Positions 44,236 through 52,068 of a stretch of 64,000 bases of DNA are shown one piece after another. Source of the stretch: PVC group bacterium. Lineage in GTDB: Bacteria; Verrucomicrobiota; Kiritimatiellia; CAIKKV01. The notes under the pieces were generated by a model, which made no database searches, was not told where the DNA came from, and was given only the letters and a program-made list of their open reading frames with translations. The stretch lies in assembly GCA_945898015.1 (NCBI GenBank), contig CAMDGM010000009.1, forward strand, positions 1 to 64,000, written 5' to 3'. Position numbers and translations under genes: made by a program. Every line of letters begins with the position of its first letter. Within the stretch, counting starts at the first letter, position 1.

Positions 44236-46480
44236 TCGACCCGGCCATATTGAAAGCGCCGATGTGCTGCAACTACTGCAACAACCGGGTTATGCCCCCA
44301 TGACGGCATCGGAAATTGCGGCCGTTCTGAGCTTAAAGGCCAGGGGACGTAAGCAAATCACGGGGTTGCTCGACTCCATGGTACACGCAGGGCAAATCGT
44401 GATCCTCCGTCATAACAAATATGGACTCGGCGATCCAGCCGATCTAATCACAGGGCGTCTTGAAATCCGCCGGTCTGGCGGAATTCTCAACACCCTTGAC
44501 GGCACGCCGCTCATGTTTATCCCCAAGGGTTCGCAGGGAACCGCCCTGCCGGGCGACCTGGTCACGGCTCGTCGCGATTCGTCCCAACCGATAAGGCCCG
44601 GAAAGCTGGGGGAGGGGAAGATTGTCCGGATCGTGGAACGCGGACAACGGCTGGTGGTGGGTACGCTTCGGACCGCCGGCAAGTTTCTCTGCGTGGTGCC
44701 GATCGACTCGTCTTACGAAAAGGATTTTTACGTCACCGACGCCAAGGGGGCCCATCCGGGTGATCGCGTGGTAATCCAGTTCACGGCGTGGGAAAACAGT
44801 CATGTCAGTCCCGAAGCCGAGATCGTGGACGTGATTGGGCCTTCCGATAATCCGTCCCTGGATACGATTACCATTATCCGGCATTACGATCTGCCTCAGG
44901 AATTTCCAGCTGCCGTGCTGAAGGAGGCCGAGGAAGCGGCGGTGCAAGGCGCTCGGCCCGGTAAACGGATGGACTTGAGGGGGGTCTATATTTTCACCAT
45001 CGATCCCGAACGCGCCCGCGATTTTGATGACGCCATTTCGCTTGAAATCGATCCTGCCGGCCGACGTGTGCTGGGGGTCCACATCGCCGATGTGGCGCAC
45101 TACATCCGGGAGGGATCCGCGCTGGACAAGGAAGCCCACAAGCGCGGCACCAGTGTCTATTTTCCCGATGGTGTTTTGCCCATGCTGCCCGAGCAGCTTT
45201 CCAATGGCGTCTGCAGCCTGCGGCCGGACGAGGACCGCCTGGCGTTTTCCGTGTTTCTAACGCTGGACGAAAAGAATACCGTTGTCGAGCGCTCCTTTGC
45301 CAAGAGCCTCATCCGGTCCCGCCTGCGCCTGACTTACGAGCAAGCGCTGGCCGTGCTGAACGGCACACAACCCGAACCCTTTCCGGCTGAGGCCCGCGAC
45401 CGCATTCTGCGGGTGAACGAACTGGCCCAGCAACTCCGCAAGCAGCGATTTGCCCGGTATGCGCTGGACCTTGAAATGCCCGAATGTGAATTCGTAATTG
45501 GCCCCGACCAGCTTATTAAAGAGATTAAGATTACCGGCGCTGACCCCTCGCACCAGCTTATCGAGGAATGCATGGTGGCGGCTAACGAAGCGGTGGACTG
45601 GGAACTCAGCCGGCGCGGGCTGCATCTTCTGCATCGCGTCCACGAACCGCCGGCCGAAGAAAAAATCGCCGATCTGGCGGTCGAGCTGGAATCCATGGGC
45701 TACAAGCCAGGGAATCTGAACATTCCCCGCAATTTGGCCCAGTTTCTAGCCACCATCAAGGATGATCCGCTGGGTCATCATATTCAAACCTCAGTCTTGC
45801 GCAGTATGAAACGGGCCATTTATTCGCCCAAAGCGGATGGTCATTACGGCCTCGCAAAAAAGTATTACGCCCATTTCACGTCGCCCATTCGCCGCTATCC
45901 CGACCTGGTGGTTCACCGGATTCTGGCGGCCGTACTGGCGGGAGTCAAACCTCCTTATCAAAATGAACGGTTGCCCATGCTTGCGGAGCACTGTTCGCTG
46001 ACGGAGCGAAAGGCGGAAGAGGCCGAGCGCAGCCTTATGGAAATCAAAAAGTACCGCTATCTTGAGCAGCAGCTGACGCAGAAGCGACAGGACGAATACG
46101 ACGCCGTGATTGTCACGGTGACCAATTTCGGAATGTTTGTGGAGTTGCTGGACCTTCAACTTCAGGGACTCGTTCACGTATCGACCATCTCCCGGCAGTT
46201 TGTGTCTTTTGACAGCGCTCACAAGACGCTTCGCAGCGGGCCGGATTCCGTGTTCTCAATCGGCATGAAGGTCAAGGTTCGCGTTGTTAAAGTTGACTTC
46301 GACAAGCGCCGAATTGACTTTCTGCTGGTCGGGGCCCCGGAGTCCCGTCCGCCTGTTAAAAGGACCGACCCGGGCCGCCCTCAACCGGCGAGACAAGCAC
46401 CGTCGCGAACCGGTCATTCCGGGCGGCAGGGAGACCGCCGGGAAGGCAAGGAGCGCAAGCATCGGCGCGGACGGTCATAA
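44228..46480 (+). CDS. rnr: Ribonuclease R
   Basis: A 750-residue 3'-5' exoribonuclease that degrades structured RNA. The N-terminus is a winged-helix domain (APMTASEIAAVLSLKARGR), followed by cold-shock domains. The RNB catalytic domain has the acidic cluster DPERARDFDDAIS (Asp259, Asp265, Asp267 and Asp268). An S1 domain lies at about 640-710 (AVIVTVTNFGMFVELLDL), then a basic tail. Length and order match RNase R rather than RNase II. It starts inside the YkgJ gene. Confidence 0.95.
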   Translation: MTSRPGHIESADVLQLLQQPGYAPMTASEIAAVLSLKARGRKQITGLLDSMVHAGQIVILRHNKYGLGDPADLITGRLEIRRSGGILNTLDGTPLMFIPKGSQGTALPGDLVTARRDSSQPIRPGKLGEGKIVRIVERGQRLVVGTLRTAGKFLCVVPIDSSYEKDFYVTDAKGAHPGDRVVIQFTAWENSHVSPEAEIVDVIGPSDNPSLDTITIIRHYDLPQEFPAAVLKEAEEAAVQGARPGKRMDLRGVYIFTIDPERARDFDDAISLEIDPAGRRVLGVHIADVAHYIREGSALDKEAHKRGTSVYFPDGVLPMLPEQLSNGVCSLRPDEDRLAFSVFLTLDEKNTVVERSFAKSLIRSRLRLTYEQALAVLNGTQPEPFPAEARDRILRVNELAQQLRKQRFARYALDLEMPECEFVIGPDQLIKEIKITGADPSHQLIEECMVAANEAVDWELSRRGLHLLHRVHEPPAEEKIADLAVELESMGYKPGNLNIPRNLAQFLATIKDDPLGHHIQTSVLRSMKRAIYSPKADGHYGLAKKYYAHFTSPIRRYPDLVVHRILAAVLAGVKPPYQNERLPMLAEHCSLTERKAEEAERSLMEIKKYRYLEQQLTQKRQDEYDAVIVTVTNFGMFVELLDLQLQGLVHVSTISRQFVSFDSAHKTLRSGPDSVFSIGMKVKVRVVKVDFDKRRIDFLLVGAPESRPPVKRTDPGRPQPARQAPSRTGHSGRQGDRREGKERKHRRGRS

Positions 46481-46510
46481 GCCTGACGCCCGAACAACAA
46501 GGAATCGGCT

Positions 46511-47404
46511 GTGGTTATCGACATTCATGCCCATGTGTATGCGTGGCCCAAGAGGCAGAATAAGAACGCCAAAACCCCGTTCATGTCGATGCAGGAACAG
46601 GTCGCGACTATGGACGCCTTGGGCGTCGACAAGGCTGTCATTCTGCCGATCGTCAACGCCGAGTCTCCCGCCGAACCCCAGAGCATGGGGGAGGTTCTCT
46701 ATATTTGTGACCAATATCCCGGTCGTTTCATTCCCTTTTATAATCTCGACCCCCGGCTTCCCCGGCGGCCCGATCTGATTACCGTGGAGGACTACCTTTA
46801 CCTGCTTGAGCAAATCAAGGGATTCGGATTCAAGGGGATCGGCGAGATGACGCCCCGGATATATTGGGATGATCCTTCGCTTTTGAAGTTTTTTGCCGCT
46901 TGCGAAATAACCGGACTCCCGATCACGTTTCACACCATCACGCCCGAAGCGGACGAGTACGGCCTGATTGATGAGCTTGGCTTTCCGCGGTTCGAAAAGG
47001 TTTTAAAACGGTTTCCGGATCTTGTTTTTTTTGGCCACAGCATGTCTTTTTGGAGCGAAATCTCAGGCGATTTGACGCCCGAAACGAAAAACACGTATCC
47101 CAAGGGGCCGATTGTGCCCGGCGGGAAACTGATATCCCTGTTCCGTCAATATTCCAATCTGCATGGCGATCTTTCCGCAGGCAGTGGGTTTAACGCCATA
47201 TCCCGGGATCCGGTTCAGGGCTATGCCTTTCTTGATGAGTTCCAAGACCGGCTCCTGCTGGGCCTGGATTTCTGTTCCTCGTTAAACAACATGCCTCACA
47301 TTTCCTGGATGAAGAAAGGGCTTTACGAGGGGGCTATCAGCCAGATTGCTTATGACAAAATCATGTGGCAAAACGCCAATCGACTGCTTAAACTAGGCTT
47401 GTAA
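46511..47404 (+). CDS. Amidohydrolase family protein (Amidohydro_2), second copy
   Basis: A 297-residue TIM-barrel metal hydrolase. It starts with GTG 46511 and an AAGGAA-like site just upstream. The metal motif is HAH (His6, His8) in VIDIHAHVY. Further ligands are in ITFHTIT and FFGHSMSF, and the barrel Asp is in LLGLDFCSS. It is only distantly similar to the protein at 29637. The substrate is unknown. It is 30 bases after rnr and 17 before the lipoprotein pair. Confidence 0.8.
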   Translation: MVIDIHAHVYAWPKRQNKNAKTPFMSMQEQVATMDALGVDKAVILPIVNAESPAEPQSMGEVLYICDQYPGRFIPFYNLDPRLPRRPDLITVEDYLYLLEQIKGFGFKGIGEMTPRIYWDDPSLLKFFAACEITGLPITFHTITPEADEYGLIDELGFPRFEKVLKRFPDLVFFGHSMSFWSEISGDLTPETKNTYPKGPIVPGGKLISLFRQYSNLHGDLSAGSGFNAISRDPVQGYAFLDEFQDRLLLGLDFCSSLNNMPHISWMKKGLYEGAISQIAYDKIMWQNANRLLKLGL

Positions 47405-47421
47405 CAGAAGAGAGAGGACCG

Positions 47422-47871
47422 GTGCGCATCATGAGCTTAATCCGAAAGGCTGGTTGTCTTGTGGCCATCATGCTGATGGCCGGATGCGCTTCTGTTCAAA
47501 CTTTTGTCGAAACAATTGATCCGTCGTGGGATTCGGTTGGCGTGCGAACCGGTGTTCCTTATGATCAATCGTGGGACCGGTCCGTTGATTACCTCGTCAA
47601 ACGATTTGATCTGGAAGTCCTGTCAAGGGCTGACGGGTATATCCGGACAAGCTGGAATTACTCCTGGAACGGGAAGTTAGAGGATTCCTACCGGGTACGG
47701 GTGACCTTGAAGTTTACACCCGATCGGAAAACACTAGAGATTAAAACGGAAGCGGAGAAGGGCGGTCCCGGGCATTGGATTCTCGGCACTGACACACGAT
47801 TGACGGACGCCATGAGCACGGATCTGGCAGCGTTAATTGGAAATGATTCAAACACGGGTGAGGTGAAATGA
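47422..47871 (+). CDS. Lipoprotein, first of a tandem paralogous pair
   Basis: A 149-residue exported lipoprotein. The signal sequence ends with the lipobox LMAGC, whose Cys would carry the lipid anchor. The start may be GTG 47422 or ATG 47431. After the anchor it has WDSVGVRTGVPYDQSW, FDLEVLS, GYIRTSWNYSW and YRVRVTLKFTPDRKTL. The next gene has the same pattern, so they arose by duplication. I know no function. Small beta-sheet lipoproteins of this kind can help with outer-membrane or envelope assembly. Confidence 0.75.
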   Translation: MRIMSLIRKAGCLVAIMLMAGCASVQTFVETIDPSWDSVGVRTGVPYDQSWDRSVDYLVKRFDLEVLSRADGYIRTSWNYSWNGKLEDSYRVRVTLKFTPDRKTLEIKTEAEKGGPGHWILGTDTRLTDAMSTDLAALIGNDSNTGEVK

Positions 47872-48302
47872 AAATCAGATTTTCCCTTATACTGGTTGTG
47901 CTAAGCATGCTCGTGTCCGGCTGTTCTTCACCTGACGCGCCCATGGCGTTTTCGAGGTTTAATGCGCCTGGCTGGTCTTTGCTTGAGATCCGAAACGACG
48001 TGGCGTACGACCGCTCCTGGAAGGTGGTAATCGGCATTATCGTTCGCACGTTCGACTTGGAATTCATTTCCAAAGAAGAGGGGTATATCCGGACAGCTTG
48101 GCTACATACGTGGACCGGCATCTACCTGCCAAATTATCGGGTCCGCGTAACGGTCCTGTTTTCAGAAGATCGCAAAACCCTTCAACTTAAACCGGAGGCG
48201 CAGTCCCTGGAAGAGGGGGCCTGGGTAGAGGGCGCGGACACACGGCTCTTGCCTAATCTGAAGGCTGAGCTGGTTGGCACCATCGGGCGTACATTACGGT
48301 AG
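47868..48302 (+). CDS. Lipoprotein, second of a tandem paralogous pair
   Basis: A 144-residue lipoprotein with lipobox LVSGC. It overlaps the first copy by four bases (ATGA). Shared positions include VxYDxSW, FDLExxS, GYIRTxW and YRVRVTxxFxxDRKTLxxKxEA. The pair has drifted mostly in the N-terminal third. The wzm-like gene begins 85 bases downstream. The role may concern the envelope, but that is only inferred from location and export. Confidence 0.75.
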   Translation: MKIRFSLILVVLSMLVSGCSSPDAPMAFSRFNAPGWSLLEIRNDVAYDRSWKVVIGIIVRTFDLEFISKEEGYIRTAWLHTWTGIYLPNYRVRVTVLFSEDRKTLQLKPEAQSLEEGAWVEGADTRLLPNLKAELVGTIGRTLR

Positions 48303-48387
48303 AGCCCCGGCCCGTCCTGCGTTCGCCCGCCGATCTTTTTCTTTGTGGTGGAACTGGTGTGTATTATCCCTTATATTATGACGGGTT

Positions 48388-49200
48388 ATGACAAAACTTC
48401 TCCAGTTTTTCCGCGAGCTATGGGAACACCGTGAATTAGTGGCCATTCTGGTCCAGCGGAACATCAAAATCAGGTATAAAGGGTCCGTGTTAGGATTCTT
48501 CTGGTCGTTGGCCAGTCCTGTTTTCTTCATCCTGATTTATGGCACGTTCCTCAAATTGATTGCGCGAGGGTTCGCGTTTGATCTACAGGTGCTGGTGACC
48601 GGCATCATTATCTGGCAGTTCATCAGCCTCTGTACGAACGATTCCCTGAGTGCGGTGGTGGGAAACGCTAATTTGATCAAAAAAACGGCGTTCCCGCGGA
48701 TTATTCTGCCCTTGGCCACCGTATTAGCGAATTTGGTCAACTTTCTCATGTCCGGGTTCGTCCTGATCGTCTATTTGCTCATGGTGCATGCGTCGGTCCA
48801 ATGGTCCGGCCTTATTTGGTTGCCGTTCATCATTTTGACCCAGGCCGCGCTCTGCTTTGGCCTGGCGGCACTGCTTTCCGCCGCAAATGTCTTTTTCCGG
48901 GATGCCGAACACATTCTTGGCCATGCCGTCATGGCGTGGTTTTTCCTTACCCCCGTTCTCTATCCTCTGTCCCTGCCGCTTGAGCTGATCCGCGGCAAGC
49001 TTCCTGCGTTTGTAGAACCACTCTATTTCTGCAATCCCATGACGGGACTCATGCTGGCGTACCGCCGGATTCTCCTCGGCACGCCGGCGGACGTGAGCGC
49101 CTGGCTCCCGGCCTTGTCGTTCGCCGTATGCTGGGTGATTCTGTTTGCAGGAGTCGCCCTGTTCCAGAAAGTTCAACCCCGTTTTGGCGATGAATTGTAA
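48388..49200 (+). CDS. ABC-2 type polysaccharide export permease (Wzm-like)
   Basis: A 270-residue inner-membrane permease with six membrane segments. The RNIKIRYKGSVLGFFWSLASP motif is typical of O-antigen and teichoic-acid exporters. NPMTGLMLAYRRILLG near the end supports this. It pairs with the ATPase four bases downstream and would export a lipid-linked polysaccharide to the outer side of the inner membrane. No glycosyltransferase is nearby, so the polysaccharide must be made elsewhere. Confidence 0.9.
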   Translation: MTKLLQFFRELWEHRELVAILVQRNIKIRYKGSVLGFFWSLASPVFFILIYGTFLKLIARGFAFDLQVLVTGIIIWQFISLCTNDSLSAVVGNANLIKKTAFPRIILPLATVLANLVNFLMSGFVLIVYLLMVHASVQWSGLIWLPFIILTQAALCFGLAALLSAANVFFRDAEHILGHAVMAWFFLTPVLYPLSLPLELIRGKLPAFVEPLYFCNPMTGLMLAYRRILLGTPADVSAWLPALSFAVCWVILFAGVALFQKVQPRFGDEL

Positions 49201-49203
49201 CGC

Positions 49204-50385
49204 ATGAAACAGGCTATTATCGAATGTCGAGATGTGAGCAAGAAGTTTCTCCTCCAGAGAAGCGGCTCGCGGACATTGAAGGCGGCCATGCTTGGCCTAT
49301 TTCACCGAATGCCGCTTCGGGAGTTCTGGGCACTTCGTGATGTGTCGTTCTCCGTCGGGGAAGGGGAAACGCTCGGGATCATCGGCGCCAACGGGGCCGG
49401 GAAAAGCACGCTTCTTTCCATTCTGGCCGGCACGCTCACGCCCAGCGCGGGATCCATCCGCGCTCAGGGGAGGATTTCTTCGCTGCTGGAGCTTGGCGCC
49501 GGATTTCATCCGGAATTGACCGGCCGGGAGAATGTTTTCTTGTGGGGCTCGATCATGGGCCTTTCGAGAGGCAAGATGCGAGACCGCTTCGATCGTATCG
49601 TGGATTTTGCGGAGTTGCGCGACTACATTGACCAGCCCGTCAAGCACTACTCCTCGGGGATGTATGTCCGCCTCGGGTTTGCCGTGGCCGTGGAAGTGGA
49701 TCCGGACATCCTGCTCGTGGACGAGGTGCTGTCCGTTGGCGACCTGTCGTTCCAGAAAAAATGTCTCCAACGCATGGATGATTTCCGGAAACGCGGGAAA
49801 ACCATGTTGATTGTTTCGCACGACATGCAGACTATCCAAGCCATCAGCAGCCAAATTCTTTTCCTCAATGCGGGTCGGGTGCTGGGTCACGGCGCTCCTG
49901 ACGCCATGGTTGGGAAATACGAGTCACACCTCCAGATGGCACACGCGGGTGTGATGCGCCGGGAGTGGGGGACGCGTGAAGCCCTGATCACACAGGTTTC
50001 CTTTTGTGGCACGGATGGCCAGGCGAAAAACGAATTTTTATGGAATGAGCCCGTTCATGTGGCCATTCGCTACCAGGCGCCTCATCGCATAGAGCAGCCG
50101 GTATTCGGTTTTTCCATCGCCGATCAATCCGGCCACCCTCTTTATGGAAACAATACCCAGAATGAGGCTGTCTCGATTCCATGCATCGAGGGGGAGGGGA
50201 TCATTCGACTCCGGTTTCCCCGATTGCCGTTTTCCAATGGAACCGTCCTGTTTTCAGTGTCACTCCACTCCGCCGACCACAAGACGCATTTTCATCATAT
50301 CGACAACGGGTATCCGCTTCAGATCTCGGCCCCGTTCGGATTCGTGGGTTCTTATCTCCCGATTCAATGGGAGGTTCCGTCATGA
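49204..50385 (+). CDS. ABC polysaccharide export ATPase (Wzt-like) with C-terminal sugar-binding domain
   Basis: A 393-residue ATPase. Walker A is GANGAGKST (61-69), the signature is YSSGMYVRLGFAVA, and Walker B is DILLVDEVLSVGD. This fits the Wzt/TagH type. The last 140 or so residues are a beta-sandwich like the Wzt C-terminal domain, which recognises the modified end of the O-antigen chain before export. This extra domain suggests a length-controlled, end-capped polysaccharide. It follows the permease by 3 bases and overlaps nadC by four. Confidence 0.9.
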   Translation: MKQAIIECRDVSKKFLLQRSGSRTLKAAMLGLFHRMPLREFWALRDVSFSVGEGETLGIIGANGAGKSTLLSILAGTLTPSAGSIRAQGRISSLLELGAGFHPELTGRENVFLWGSIMGLSRGKMRDRFDRIVDFAELRDYIDQPVKHYSSGMYVRLGFAVAVEVDPDILLVDEVLSVGDLSFQKKCLQRMDDFRKRGKTMLIVSHDMQTIQAISSQILFLNAGRVLGHGAPDAMVGKYESHLQMAHAGVMRREWGTREALITQVSFCGTDGQAKNEFLWNEPVHVAIRYQAPHRIEQPVFGFSIADQSGHPLYGNNTQNEAVSIPCIEGEGIIRLRFPRLPFSNGTVLFSVSLHSADHKTHFHHIDNGYPLQISAPFGFVGSYLPIQWEVPS

Positions 50386-51251
50386 CTGTCACGCTTCCCG
50401 ATCTTGCCGCCGATCCGACGGTGATGGCGACCCTTCGCCGGGCCCTGCGGGAGGATATCGGTTCTGGCGACGCCACAACCCGGGCATTGATTCCCCCCCG
50501 GCTACACGCCTTCGGGCAGATCTTGGCCCGCTCCTCCTGCACGGTGGCTGGAACTGGAGTCGCTCGTTCCGTTTTTCGGCAACTCGACCAAGCCATGTCG
50601 TGTGATATTCTAATTCCGGATGGCACCCAGGCTGGTCCTGGAGATGTGATTATGACGCTTCGCGGAAATGCGGGGAAAATGCTGACCGCGGAACGCGTGG
50701 CCCTCAATTTCATGCAACGGATGACCGGCATCGCCTCCCTGACGGCGCAATTCGTTGACCGAGTCAAGCCGTATCGGGTCAAGATTCTCGATACGCGCAA
50801 GACCACGCCAACCCTCCGCGTTTTCGAAAAGTATGCCGTCCGCTGTGGCGGAGGAACGAATCACCGGATGGGGCTTTTTGACATGGGTCTGCTCAAAGAT
50901 AATCACCGGTTTCTCTGGCGACAGGCAGGCATTCTGGACCTTGCCGCCGCAGTCCGTCGAATCCGTGAAACACACCCGGGGTTACCGATTGAGGTGGAGG
51001 TGGAAAATCTCGCCGACATGAAGACCGTGTTGAAAGAAAAGCCCGAGTGGATCATGCTCGACAATATGACGCTGGATGACATGCGAGCATGCGTCCGGAT
51101 TGGTGATGGACAAGCCAAGCTGGAAGCATCCGGAGGGGTTACGCTGGAACGCGTGGGTGCCATTGCCGCCACGGGAGTGGATGCCATTTCAATCGGGGCT
51201 TTAACCCATTCCGCTCCGGCCGCCGATCTCTCTCTGGAGCTTTCGGCATGA
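50382..51251 (+). CDS. nadC: Nicotinate-nucleotide pyrophosphorylase
   Basis: A 289-residue enzyme that turns quinolinate and PRPP into nicotinate mononucleotide in NAD synthesis. Motifs are RALREDIGSGDATT at the start, TAERVALNFMQRMTGIAS, DTRKTTPTLRVFEKYAVRCGGGTNHRMGL across two short conserved blocks, and EASGGVTLERV near the end. ATG 50382 overlaps the wzt stop; the longer frame is inside wzt. It overlaps coaX by four bases. Its place behind an exporter is unusual but is probably only transcriptional coupling. Confidence 0.95.
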   Translation: MTVTLPDLAADPTVMATLRRALREDIGSGDATTRALIPPRLHAFGQILARSSCTVAGTGVARSVFRQLDQAMSCDILIPDGTQAGPGDVIMTLRGNAGKMLTAERVALNFMQRMTGIASLTAQFVDRVKPYRVKILDTRKTTPTLRVFEKYAVRCGGGTNHRMGLFDMGLLKDNHRFLWRQAGILDLAAAVRRIRETHPGLPIEVEVENLADMKTVLKEKPEWIMLDNMTLDDMRACVRIGDGQAKLEASGGVTLERVGAIAATGVDAISIGALTHSAPAADLSLELSA

Positions 51252-52027
51252 GTGCTAAAGCGTCAACTGCCCCCCTGATATTAGTTGATGTGGGGAATAC
51301 CCGTTGTTCTGTGGCTGTGACGAACGGTCGTCGTATACGGCGGCTTGGCGCTGTGTTGACCCGTGAGGCCACTTTTGCCACGGTCGCTCTGGTTTTGAAA
51401 AAAGCCGCCGATCGCAACGTTTTCGCCGGCGCCGTGTTATGCTCCGTGGTGCCGGCTGTCCATGCGATCTGGATGAAAGCGCTCGCCGCTGTGAGTCGGA
51501 CGCCACCCATGCTGGTAACAAACAAATTGGATTTTGGAATAGCGATTCGTTACCCCCGGCCGGAGACAATCGGGGCCGATCGATTGGTTAATGCCGCTGC
51601 CGCGGCGGCCCGTTTTGGAACACCGGTTGTGGCTCTGGATTTTGGGACGGCATTGACCTGTGATGTCGTCTCGCGTGAAGGCGCCTTTGTCGGTGGCATC
51701 ATCGCACCGGGTCTACGGTTGCTGACGGATTATCTTCACGAGCGGACGGCTCTGCTTCCCGAAGTTCCTTTTGAACCGTCTCGACGAATGATTGGACGGA
51801 GCACCGCAGAGGCCATGAGGATTGGAGCCTGGGTCGGGTACCGTGGCCTTGTGGGAGAATTAATGAGGGGGCTGAAACGCGAATTGGGGCGTGGAACACG
51901 ATTTTGCGCGACAGGCGGGGACGTGAGTGTCCTGGCAGCCATGCTCGGACCGACCTGTTCGATAATTCCGGATCTGACATTCGACGGCATGCGACTGGTT
52001 TTTGTGCGGAATACGCCAAAAGGGTAA
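51248..52027 (+). CDS. coaX: Type III pantothenate kinase
   Basis: A 259-residue kinase that phosphorylates pantothenate, the first step of CoA synthesis. It belongs to the acetate/ASKHA fold. The ATP motif is ILVDVGNTRCSVAV, and the catalytic and substrate motifs are ETIGADRLVNAAAA and VALDFGTALTCDVV, with FVGGIIAPG following. CoaX is potassium- or ammonium-activated and is not regulated by CoA. It overlaps nadC as ATGA. Confidence 0.95.
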   Translation: MSAKASTAPLILVDVGNTRCSVAVTNGRRIRRLGAVLTREATFATVALVLKKAADRNVFAGAVLCSVVPAVHAIWMKALAAVSRTPPMLVTNKLDFGIAIRYPRPETIGADRLVNAAAAAARFGTPVVALDFGTALTCDVVSREGAFVGGIIAPGLRLLTDYLHERTALLPEVPFEPSRRMIGRSTAEAMRIGAWVGYRGLVGELMRGLKRELGRGTRFCATGGDVSVLAAMLGPTCSIIPDLTFDGMRLVFVRNTPKG

Positions 52028-52068
52028 GCTGGAGTTGGGATGTCAATAGGCCACACGCGGGGTTCGGC

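Noticed and set aside
48303..48387. Possible promoter before the exporter genes
   Set aside because: TATTAT is a fair -10 box, but no acceptable -35 box lies 16-18 bases upstream.
51904..52068. N-terminal extension of the PHP protein
   Set aside because: It lies within coaX in another frame and lacks a ribosome-binding site. ATG 52069 starts the HxH-containing PHP domain properly.
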